Source: Saccoglossus kowalevskii
Lineage: Eukaryota; Hemichordata; Enteropneusta; Harrimaniidae
NCBI RefSeq assembly: GCF_000003605.2
Contig: NW_003155237.1
Coordinates: 817,179 to 834,139, forward strand
DNA length: 16,961 bases
Reading direction: 5' to 3'
The translations under genes and the position numbers were made by a program. The notes under the pieces were generated by a model. The model did no database searches and was not told where the DNA came from. It worked only from the letters and a program-made list of their open reading frames with translations. Below are positions 10,566-16,961 of this stretch, piece by piece. The number at the start of each line of letters is the position of its first letter. Position 1 is the first letter of the stretch.

Positions 10566-13500
10566 CTGAATGAAAACAATAACAAAAATTAGTTTTGATT
10601 AGCATGAACAAAAACACGAGTATGAAATATGGCCACTACTGAGAGCGACAAATGCACTGAAAAACGAACATAAGAACTGTTGTATTTGTATTGATGTATA
10701 CTTACACCGACAAGGGTGTTGGTTTGGTCGACACGTTTCTGGCGGCATTTGGCAGCAGCAACCTTGTTTCGTTCACGGCGAACTTTCCTTTTAACTCTTT
10801 CGCTTGGGTCGAGCTATAAGAAGAAAAACCCCAGACACTAGTCAATATTGAGCTAACTATACGATATTCAGCACTACTTCATGCTAAACGAAGACGAGAT
10901 AAATTGATGGGGGTATGCACCTTTCCATTGCGTCAATAAAATGTGCATGCTACTCTGTCGAAATTGTTGATGTTCTAATAATAGACAACTACTAGTATGA
11001 CAAAGTACATAGAATCTACTCGCGCTAATAACTGGGGCATGCCCCTTTGAAAGCGACGGCTTGGCATTAGGCATAATGGCCACACCCTAACTCCAGCCAC
11101 ACCCAAGTGACGCAACCACGCCCCTCGGAATTCAAATTCTAATTAGTATGTGTTCACAATAAGCATAATCATTCGATTCGATTAAAAAGAAAAGTGGGAC
11201 GAACAGGCTGAAAGTGGGGCAGTGATTCATCGTAAATCACCGAAAATCGCATAAATAATTAAAAAGTACTGAGTTCATTTGTCCATAGGAGTTGATTTCA
11301 ATTCTCAGACGTTTTCAACAGGCACGTGTTGATTCAACCTCAGCGAATGCGTGGGAAGATGATCATCATGATGACTCAGCAACTTTGACCGCTAGTTAAT
11401 GACTCAAACCACTTTTCCTACAGGGGATATACCCGATTGCCATTTTCATTGATTTCCAGAACACCTTAATGACGTGAATTGTATAATGTAACAATCACCC
11501 TGTTTTAGCATTCATTCAGGTTGTATTGTGGAGATAACGAATGTGGTACTGAGTATTGTAGCACTGAGTATTTCATTCAACTTCAGTAATTGTATTACGA
11601 TGAAAACCTTAGAGAAAGTGATGATTCAGCTTGTTTTAGCATGACTGTACAACTTGGCCGAATTTCGAAGTTCACTTGTATTTTTCCATCACGTGTGATT
11701 CATCATATTAATTTGTGTTACTGAGTTGTCGTCATGGATACTAAATCATGGGATGAGTAACTAAAACTTTTACTAGTAACAAGTTTGTAATTTGTACGAC
11801 TGAATATATGTCTAACGATTAAATATTGTTTTTATAGTACTAGTACCACGAATTGGCTTTACTCGGGTGGTGCGCAATGATTTGCAACCGCCCATTGTTT
11901 GCAGCAGGGTGTGACGATGATATTGATGAAAGTTGTTTCTCCCACTGGGAAGAGCGCTGCCTAACGATAAGTGAATGGTTGTGATTATTTGTGAATATAT
12001 TAACCTACCTCTTTGTCACTGATTCGTCTTCTCAGCGGCCCTGTCAGCGTGAGGTTCGTCTTTCCCAGCAAACTCGATCCTTCGCTCACAACAGACGCTG
12101 GACTGGAACAGTTACTTCTACTGCTCGATCTGGATGACATGTCCAGGCCCTGGCTGAGGACGGGCATATTATTGGCAGTGGTGATGACCGGTGGAGTGAA
12201 ACCACCGCCGTGAATAAAATTGTCATTTGGTATAGTGTTGATCTGATTGTACATCCAAGAGCTATTGCTCGGTGCGCCTGTCGGCGTAGTGCCAGCCAAA
12301 GTAGAGAAAGTGGTGGCGTTGGTTTGTAGTGACGGTGCTAAGGTGGATATATCCATTAAATCGTCAGATTCGGTGTAATCCTAGAGATAGACAGAGAGGA
12401 AAGAAAACATAAGGCGTGGACTCGGAACACAACAAGGTCATCGGTTATGTCGTACTAGTATATATATAGCTACGAAGCATACGTTTCGCGATCTTTAATA
12501 CCTGCGTCACGTCATTCATTGACGCGAATACTGGAAATTTAAGCACGTAACACAAATACAGTATTTAGCATTAAAAGGATGTCTAATTACAACTAGACGT
12601 AGACTACATAAATAATTATCAAGTGCAAGAAAACGGCAATACACTGCAATACGTACTAGTAAGAATGTACGCAGTTTAATAACCACAACGTCTCTCACTG
12701 CACGCCATTCATAATAAACGAACCGACCTTACATGCAAAATACCTTGATATGCGCATTAATATTCAAGTATGTGTGTGATGAGGTCGAGTCTATCGGCAC
12801 GCATGTCCACATATAATTATTAAGGTGGGTTTTTTAACGAATCTCGACGGCGTTATTAACCGTTCCATCTGAGCATTATATATGGTTATAATATGTGCGA
12901 TATTAAAAAAACAAACAATCTTACCCGGCGAACATACGTATGTGATTGAACGTGCTGAGATATCTGTCTATGCATAGCTGAAGCAAATATTTCCAAATAG
13001 CAGGTACACGCTGGTACAAGCTAGTTTATAGAGCCGGACGCTCGTACGTGTGGCTTATTCGGGGGTGCTGACGTTAAGTGACGGCCTCACCACCCATTTC
13101 TACGAATTATGTTACGCAACCTATCTACACTTCCTGATTGGAATGGGTTGAATGACCGAGCGGTGCCACGACCCCCCCTTCCGCACCTCCCGAACCACGT
13201 CCGACCGGATGTGGTTTGTTAGTGTCAAGAACATATTGTACGCATATCCATATTGTCGCCACTTCCGCGATTTGCGGTTTAAGGCCACGCTTATAGTCCC
13301 TGGAAGTGGTCGGGTTAATACGTACTACCGCTATATACTTGTACGGTGGTGTTTAGAGGTCAACAAAGGTGGCCATTGGCGGCATGCACTATTGTTTTAA
13401 CTGGAAAAGAAAAAAAGCACGGGAAAAAAAAAATACCTTTGCATCGGCGGGTATAAGTCCGGAGGCCATTGACGACAATACATCTGCTACGATGAATTGC

Positions 13501-13574
13501 GTATCGTCGTGACTGGAGATCAACATATTCGTAGTATTGCTGTCTGGCTGTGAAGTACTCGGTGTGTTGTACAT
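10176..13574 (-). CDS. fos: FOS-family bZIP transcription factor (AP-1 subunit), complete spliced gene, 335 aa
   Basis: Join on the minus strand: 13574-13437, 12380-12009, 10813-10706, 10565-10176 (stop TAG included). All three introns are GT-AG and phase 0. The protein begins MYNTPSTSQ. Residues 1-170 are rich in Ser, Thr and Asn. The bZIP spans about 171-240, with basic region [16 protein letters not shown] (182-197; DNA-contact residues N186, A189, A190, C193, R194) and heptads L204, W211, L218, L225, L232, H239. The tail (241-335) has TP sites at 279 and 286, FTFP at 292-295 and C-terminus [17 protein letters not shown]. Known for the family: Fos pairs with Jun in the nucleus and binds TGA(C/G)TCA. 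Fos rather than ATF3/JDP2 is chosen because of the His after five heptads, the AHKPMCKI junction and the c-Fos-like C-terminus. At 335 aa it is close to human c-FOS (380). Odd point: Trp at the second heptad. Family assignment is near certain; the subfamily is not. Confidence 0.96.
10566..10705 (-). other. fos intron 3 (140 nt)
   Basis: This short phase-0 intron has donor GTAAGT and acceptor ttttcattcag. It separates the basic-region exon from the zipper exon, as in vertebrate c-fos, where the third intron is also about 0.1 kb. No other features are seen in it. Confidence 0.95.
10706..10813 (-). CDS. fos: fos coding exon 3 (basic region, residues 171-206)
   Basis: The acceptor is ttcttcttatag|CTCGAC and the donor is GTCGGT|GTAAGT, a perfect consensus. 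The exon is exactly 108 nt (36 codons). It runs from [10 protein letters not shown] through the DNA-binding basic region to TNTLVG. Vertebrate c-fos exon 3 is also 108 nt, begins LSPEEEEKRR and ends at the same residue, so both intron positions are conserved. The redox-sensitive Cys of the Fos basic region is present (C193). The motif [10 protein letters not shown] is closer to insect Kayak (KRRVDQTNEL) than to vertebrate c-Fos. Confidence 0.97.
11034..11045. promoter_or_regulatory. 12-bp palindrome GGGGCATGCCCC in intron 2
   Basis: This is a perfect palindrome in an AT-rich intron. Its central ten bases GGGCATGCCC fit a p53-family half-site (RRRCWWGYYY). No second half-site follows directly, so a full p53 element is not supported. 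Confidence 0.35.
11080..11123 (+). promoter_or_regulatory. Three CACCC/KLF-type boxes in intron 2
   Basis: CCACACCC at 11080-11087 and 11097-11104, and CCACGCCC at 11116-11123, are spaced 17 and 19 bp apart. These are KLF/Sp-type sites. They lie between the GC palindrome and the AP-1 pair, forming a motif cluster. Confidence 0.4.
11372..11406. promoter_or_regulatory. Pair of AP-1 sites in fos intron 2
   Basis: TGACTCA occurs at 11372-11378 and at 11400-11406, 28 bp apart start to start, or about 2.7 helical turns. The first lies in ATGACTCAGC, which also fits the NF-E2/antioxidant pattern TGACnnnGC. An intronic AP-1/CNC enhancer is inferred. Confidence 0.5.
12009..12380 (-). CDS. fos: fos coding exon 2 (residues 47-170)
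   Basis: The acceptor is ctatctctag|GATTAC and the donor is AAAGAG|GTAGGT. The exon encodes 124 codons opening with [10 protein letters not shown]. It is rich in Ser, Thr and Asn, and contains a [11 protein letters not shown] segment that loosely resembles the NFIPTVTAIST region of vertebrate Fos. A Ser-rich run ([18 protein letters not shown]) follows, then RRRISDKE directly before the bZIP exon. It is about half again as long as the c-fos exon 2 I recall (84 codons), so this transactivation region has expanded or diverged. RRRIS resembles a basophilic kinase site (PKA/RSK type), which is inference. Confidence 0.93.
12381..13436 (-). other. fos intron 1 (1056 nt)
   Basis: The intron runs from GTATTT to ctatctctag. 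It holds no convincing exon. The part near exon 1 (about 13030-13400) is relatively GC- and CpG-rich, as expected next to a promoter. Elsewhere it is AT-rich, with a CRE half-site at 12509-12514, one at 13069-13074, and two CGTACTAGTA motifs (12451 and 12652). Vertebrate c-fos carries an intragenic regulatory element in intron 1; I cannot identify an equivalent here. Confidence 0.9.
13437..13574 (-). CDS. fos: fos coding exon 1 (residues 1-46)
   Basis: This is the first coding exon, ending ...IPADAK at donor AAAG|GTATTT (intron starts at 13436). The ATG at 13574-13572 is chosen because no other in-frame ATG lies between it and the upstream in-frame TGA near 13656. A GTG two codons upstream (13580) keeps the frame open but is an unlikely start. 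The length of 46 codons is nearly that of vertebrate c-fos exon 1 (about 47), and the cut falls at the same place relative to the acidic DYTESDDL that opens exon 2. The peptide is polar, with a hydrophobic patch QFIVADVL, and has no known domain. Confidence 0.88.
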
Positions 13575-13731
13575 GTTCACGATTCCGCTACTGGTCGTCG
13601 TCTGTCGATCGCTTTCGATGTTCGGTTTACGGTGTTCGTAATGTGGGCGTGTACGTCAATATTTAAATTACTTCCGTAGGCTTCTTAGATGAGATCGTTG
13701 TTTTTTATTTCAGGGCGGAAGTCACTGTATA

Positions 13732-13738
13732 TGAGTCA
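13732..13738. promoter_or_regulatory. AP-1 (TRE) site TGAGTCA in the fos promoter
   Basis: TGAGTCA reads TGACTCA on the gene strand. It is the consensus Fos/Jun site, lies next to an inverted CCAAT box and sits within about 20 nt of the inferred TSS. Autoregulation by AP-1 is plausible, as reported for c-fos. Confidence 0.55.
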
Positions 13739-13772
13739 TTGGTTGAATGCGGGATTTTCCTGACTATAGCTG

Positions 13773-13778
13773 TATATA
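13773..13778 (-). promoter_or_regulatory. TATA box of fos
   Basis: TATATA on the minus strand, about 195 nt upstream of the ATG, is the best TATA match between the AP-1/CCAAT sites and the MEF2-type site. Vertebrate c-fos also has a TATA promoter. Confidence 0.55.
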
Positions 13779-13794
13779 TCTGCGCTGAGCCAGG

Positions 13795-13804
13795 CTATTT
13801 TTAG
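13795..13804. promoter_or_regulatory. MEF2-type MADS-box site
   Basis: CTATTTTTAG (minus strand CTAAAAATAG) is a perfect match to the MEF2 consensus YTA(A/T)4TAR. It lies 16 bp upstream of the TATA box. It is not a CArG box because it lacks the CC and GG ends. Confidence 0.6.
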
Positions 13805-13840
13805 CATATGATCTCACATGATGTCATTCTTTAAAATAAC

Positions 13841-13850
13841 CACGTGACGT
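13841..13850. promoter_or_regulatory. E-box plus CRE half-site (CACGTGACGT)
   Basis: CACGTG (13841-13846) overlaps TGACGT (13845-13850). USF/TFE3-type bHLH-zip factors and CREB/ATF factors could compete here. It is about 65 bp upstream of the TATA box, near the place of the main CRE of c-fos. Confidence 0.5.
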
Positions 13851-13860
13851 GTTAGGTAAG

Positions 13861-14684
13861 GAGAATCTTCGAAACGATCAGCAGGCATGCGTTACTATCC
13901 GATTGTATTAAAGCAACGATTTTTGCAAATAACCCGAACAAAAGCGAACAATCTCAGAAAAGTGATTAGTTTTTCATAGTTTGAAGAGCGCATTCATAAA
14001 TTGTTCAAAACCTCAAAGCTAAAAATAAAATGGTTAGTAATGGCCGACTTGGTGTATTTTCTCAGTATCGAACATTCTCGACTGATTGGATGTATTTATA
14101 AAGCATCGTACTTTGACCTGTTGACGTCAGTGCTGTCCAATAACGAGAAAGCGCATAAATTATGACGTTGAATACAAATGCAAGTATTTACGCATTGACG
14201 CAAGTAAACAACATGGTTGCCAAGTGACGGCTATAGTTGTATAGTTTTACGACGAAAATAAAAACAATTTCATATTAAAGACCCCAAGCATTGTCCCGAA
14301 TATGGATAGGCCTCGCCCGTTTTTCTGAGCTAAAATTAGATACATACACACGACCATTCGCATGGCGAGTTTGCTTCGCCGTATCAAAATGTAAATTAGG
14401 TCATTATGCAGAGATAAGATATGCTGTGACAGCGAGACTTTGACCTTTCTGCGTATATCTAACAATGGGCGATAGCTACTGGTGTTACCCATTTCGGAAC
14501 ATTTGGGCTTGGGGTTACAATGCTCTGTTTTTTTAAATCCAAATAATAATAAATTAATGTGTTGACGAGGTAAAACAATCCACACACAATTTATAGGCAT
14601 TAAATCAGAATAGAAATAGTTCTTAAAAAACAAATACCATGTGTTGTTTTAATTATTTTTTTTTTCGACAAAAAATAATCATTA
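13861..14684. other. Upstream flank of fos, no gene identified
   Basis: This holds the distal CRE, a CCAAT box and a TGACGT near 14122-14168. A minus-strand frame open for 128 codons (14633-14247) begins at TTG and has no recognisable motif, so it is not called as a gene. TTTGACCTGTTGACGTCAG (14112-14130) also contains a TGACCT nuclear-receptor half-site. Confidence 0.5.
14122..14129. promoter_or_regulatory. Perfect palindromic CRE, distal fos promoter
   Basis: TGACGTCA lies about 550 bp upstream of the fos ATG, with a CCAAT box at 14137-14141 and another TGACGT at 14163-14168. It is the consensus CREB/ATF site. Assignment to fos is inference from proximity. Confidence 0.55.
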
Positions 14685-14870
14685 TCATGCAATTAACAAC
14701 ACGATTATTTCGGCATTGTGAGTGACATTGCGCTTCAGAATCACTGTAACGTAAACTCGAATTTTGTGAATACCCTGCTCCATCCTCACAGTGAAGAGGC
14801 CGCCGTCGATTATGGTTCGGTGTGATTTTAACGTAGCACCCTTTTCCCCCGGGTCATTTTCGAGGGCCAT
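14685..14870 (-). CDS. Short open frame of unknown product (61 aa)
   Basis: The ATG at 14870 lies in a good context (ttaaagATGGCC). The frame reads MALENDPGEKGATLKSHRTI, continues with a beta-strand-like hydrophobic pattern (IRVYVTVILKRN) and ends ...IIVLLIA at TGA. Composition is more protein-like than most frames here. A GCAGG|GTATTC within it could be a donor. No family is recognised and no upstream promoter is evident. It may be chance or a decayed gene fragment. Confidence 0.18.
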   Translation of the reverse strand: MALENDPGEKGATLKSHRTIIDGGLFTVRMEQGIHKIRVYVTVILKRNVTHNAEIIVLLIA

Positions 14871-14974
14871 CTTTAAGATGATGTTACTTTATTGTCGATA
14901 GCAAATTCTCTAAAAAATACATCCGCACTTTTCTCAATTATTCCATAGTTCTGTGAAAGTGTCAGTAGCCCACG

Positions 14975-15175
14975 CTAATCTGGCGAATAGTAGCGTTCCG
15001 TGACCCCATACCCTTGTATGGACTTGACGTAAACATATGCGTGTTTTGATAGACGGACATTCCCGGGAACCAGTAAAGCTCGTATTGGATTACACGATCC
15101 CTGGAAGTCCAGTGGCTCCGTGTCATCGTAAACTTGTAGTGCTTTATTTATTTCTGTGTCGTAACTGTTCTTCAC
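14975..15175 (-). pseudogene. Open frame without start codon, possible exon or gene fragment
   Basis: The frame is open from TAA near 15184 to TAG at 14977-14975 and has no ATG near its head (the first plausible codon is GTG at 15175). It reads protein-like: a TEPLDFQGSCNPIRALLVPG stretch, then NVRLSKHAYVYVKSIQGYG. It lies upstream of, and in a different frame from, the 14870-14685 frame on the same strand, so the two could be remnants of one gene or separate exons. No family recognised. Confidence 0.18.
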
Positions 15176-15366
15176 GTAGAATTACTTTGGTTTATCAAGT
15201 CATTTATTAATGTAGTTATTTTATTTAGATTACTACTACAATTCTAACGATCTCACAATTTTACATCCGGCACGCGGGGATCGATGACCGATCGGACACT
15301 GAATTCAACGAATCCACTTATGTACAGTGTTTTCATCAACGTGAGTTTTCTCAGTATGATTTTTTG

Positions 15367-15585
15367 TTTTATTTTATTTTATTTTATTTTATTTTATTTT
15401 ATTTTATTTTATTTTATTTTATTTTATTTTATTTTATTTTATTTTATTTTATTTTATTTTATTTTTATTTTATTTTATTTTATTTTATTTTATTTTATTT
15501 TATTTTATTTTATTTTATTTTATTTTATTTTATTTTATTTTATTTTATTTTATTTTATTTTATTTTATTTTTATTTTTATTTTTT
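15367..15585. repeat. (ATTTT)n pentanucleotide microsatellite
   Basis: This array of about 43 units of ATTTT spans about 219 bp. It is pure except for one extra T at 15462-15466 and three lengthened units (5, 5 and 6 T) at the right end. On the minus strand it is (AAAAT)n. Translated frames through it give repeated FILFY and are not genes. Confidence 0.98.
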
Positions 15586-16961
15586 AATAAATATTTTTTA
15601 GATCAATATACTTGATATACATTGAAATATTTTTGTTCGGGTACAATTAGAAATGAACTGCACTGTTAATTATTGTGGATTATATTCCATGCTATAGTAA
15701 AAAATACTTAAAATAAAAACTGTTTGTACTACTGTTCACTGATCATTGAACTTCTCACATGTATACTTTCCTTATTAATTCCGCGACCTCGAACCGGGGA
15801 GCTAGTGCGTTGTTAGCGCCGCAAAAATCGTTTAGGAACCCACTCATGCATCGTAGCTATAGTATATGTCCCCTGGGTCTGAAAAAAGGCTCACTGTTTT
15901 ATCGTTCTATATTCGTGATCAAGTTTATTTAGTACAATCCTAGTTCCCTGTTCACTATGGCACTAGTTCTGCACACCGTATAATGGAAAATGTTTCCACA
16001 AACTACCGGTTTACTCATACAAAATGTATATTCTATTGGCATATTTAAATACAATTATGAAATCGGAGACGTTCAATTATATAGTACCATTTCTACTTTC
16101 AATATTTGCACATTAAATACACATATAATACCATGATAACAGTTCAATCACGGTCACCAATCCCCGCCTGTCAGTTTAAATTATTCTTGCTCTACGAAGC
16201 GCGTATACACTGTAATGAGTGGCCTTGAGTTTTTTCACCTATATCACGTATGTATTGCTGAATACCCGTAAACTAATCGCCGCGGTGTGACCTTTTCCAT
16301 TGATTTGGCGCCCCAAAATTAGAAAACAATAACAACAAATCGAGGGGAATACTAAAAAATCACGATTTATTACACCATGAAATCGCGAACTTGTCTTTAT
16401 ATTAATAAATAAATAATATGAAATTTGTTGTTTCCTCTCAGGCTAAGTTGATCGACCGCCATATAACCGGATGTGATGGTTACTATGGCACCCATAAACG
16501 GCATCATGAGCACATGTACTGCTGTCCTTGGCCACAGAAAAAACAACCACAAATCGACGTTCTAAAACATTAATCGATTGCGGTCAATACACATTGTGCG
16601 TTATTACGAAATTGGCAAAAACTAACGTACACTGAAAAGGTACAAATATCATAACGACTAATTACCTAGTACAGTATGTGAGAATGTTACGTGATCAATG
16701 TTGGGTCACATGTCAAATTAGACAAGTATTTCTGGAGCACTCGCTCCAATTACGTGACATATTAGTACATGTACATTGATTTATGCAACGTTGATAGACT
16801 CTGGAACGCCATGTGTTGTAATGTTTAATTTTTATATTTTGGTCATCGACCTTTTCATTTCACGAAACTGATGATTTTTTGAACGCATTAAACCCGAGCC
16901 TTGTTGAAATGTTCAAATGGTGACTATACATCTAATTGGGATGTAATATCGTTAACGGGTG
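15586..16961. other. No recognisable gene
   Basis: This is AT-rich DNA to the window end with no credible frame. A minus-strand GGTTCGAGGTC near 15781-15800 is reminiscent of a tRNA B box but does not fold as a tRNA. An ATCCGG next to ATGGCGG (minus strand, about 16455-16474) resembles ETS plus YY1 promoter motifs, but the frame from that ATG closes after 21 codons. Confidence 0.55.

Larger units (their letters stand above)
10814..12008 (-). other. fos intron 2 (1195 nt) with enhancer-like motif cluster
   Basis: The intron runs from GTAGGT to ttcttcttatag. Between about 11034 and 11406 it carries a 12-bp GC-rich palindrome, three CACCC-type boxes and two AP-1 sites, each listed separately. 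The rest is AT-rich, with a 10-bp palindrome GTACTAGTAC at 11837-11846 and a CACGTG at 11694-11699. The intron is long compared with the short second intron of vertebrate c-fos. Confidence 0.9.
13575..13860 (-). promoter_or_regulatory. fos: fos proximal promoter and 5' UTR
   Basis: Reading towards the ATG on the minus strand, this region holds an E-box fused to a CRE half-site (13841-13850), a CRE variant TGACATCA (13819-13826), a MEF2-type element (13795-13804), TATATA (13773-13778), a CCAAT box (13738-13742), an AP-1 site (13732-13738), an ETS-like GGAAGT on the plus strand (13717-13722) and a CRE half-site (13653-13658). TSS by TATA spacing would be near 13748, giving a 5' UTR of about 170 nt. 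I find no consensus SRF CArG box here, although the vertebrate c-fos promoter depends on one. The TSS is inferred. Confidence 0.65.

Noticed and set aside
10328-10585. Minus-strand frame of 85 codons overlapping fos exon 4 in another phase
   Set aside because: The true phase is fixed by the bZIP match and the acceptor at 10566; this frame runs through the splice site.
11034-11045. Full p53 response element
   Set aside because: Only one half-site is present; no second RRRCWWGYYY lies within 13 bp.
12013-12213. Plus-strand frame opposite fos exon 2
   Set aside because: Antisense shadow of the coding exon.
13152-13400. Plus-strand ORF of 82 codons within fos intron 1
   Set aside because: It has an ATG but no family resemblance and no promoter or splice context; the CpG-rich composition near the fos promoter explains the lack of stops.
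14247-14633. Minus-strand open frame of 128 codons upstream of fos
   Set aside because: It begins at TTG and no recognisable domain is seen; length alone is not enough evidence.
15284-15615. Two plus-strand frames of 83-105 codons made of repeated FILFY
   Set aside because: They are translations of the (ATTTT)n microsatellite, whose unit length of 5 keeps a frame open in 15-bp cycles; not genes.
15781-15850. tRNA-like or SINE B-box sequence GGTTCGAGGTC on the minus strand
   Set aside because: The T stem does not pair and no acceptor or D arm can be drawn. At most it is a degraded tRNA-derived repeat.

Overview
This is animal nuclear DNA, AT-rich (GC judged by eye at 36-38%) and mostly non-coding. 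It has spliceosomal introns, TATA and CCAAT elements and a long pentanucleotide microsatellite. I see no prokaryotic operons, CRISPR array, rRNA or intact tRNA. The one gene I can name with confidence is a FOS-family bZIP transcription factor on the minus strand (13574 down to 10176). It has four coding exons, joined in phase 0 by canonical GT-AG introns, and encodes a predicted 335-residue protein. The protein keeps the Fos hallmarks: basic region [16 protein letters not shown], a five-heptad zipper ending in His, an FTFP docking motif and the C-terminal [17 protein letters not shown]. The basic region followed by VDQTN resembles insect and other non-vertebrate Fos, while the C-terminus resembles vertebrate c-Fos. 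A non-vertebrate animal, possibly a deuterostome, fits best, but I cannot name the species.

Layout. 1-5261: no recognisable gene; holds a perfect 30-bp inverted repeat (1572-1742), a CCAAT cluster (1816-1878) and small hairpins. 5262-5582: a CpG-rich open frame with a good start context and a YY1-like motif, a possible first exon on the plus strand. 5583-8942: no recognisable gene; one perfect CRE at 7122. 8943-10175: 3' UTR and flank of fos, with a possible polyadenylation signal, scattered ATTTA motifs, a CRE and two TCACGTGA palindromes. 10176-13574: the fos gene. 13575-14170: fos 5' UTR and promoter, with a TATA box, MEF2-type element, AP-1 site, E-box/CRE and a distal perfect CRE. 14171-15366: unassigned, with two short open frames. 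15367-15585: (ATTTT)n array. 15586-16961: nothing recognisable.

How it fits together: the sequence suggests an immediate-early gene wired to cAMP/CREB, AP-1 autoregulation, MADS-box (MEF2-like) factors and bHLH-zip factors. The protein carries the ERK docking and phosphorylation motifs that let c-Fos sense the duration of ERK signalling. The regulatory reading is inference from motifs. The gene model is read directly from the sequence.
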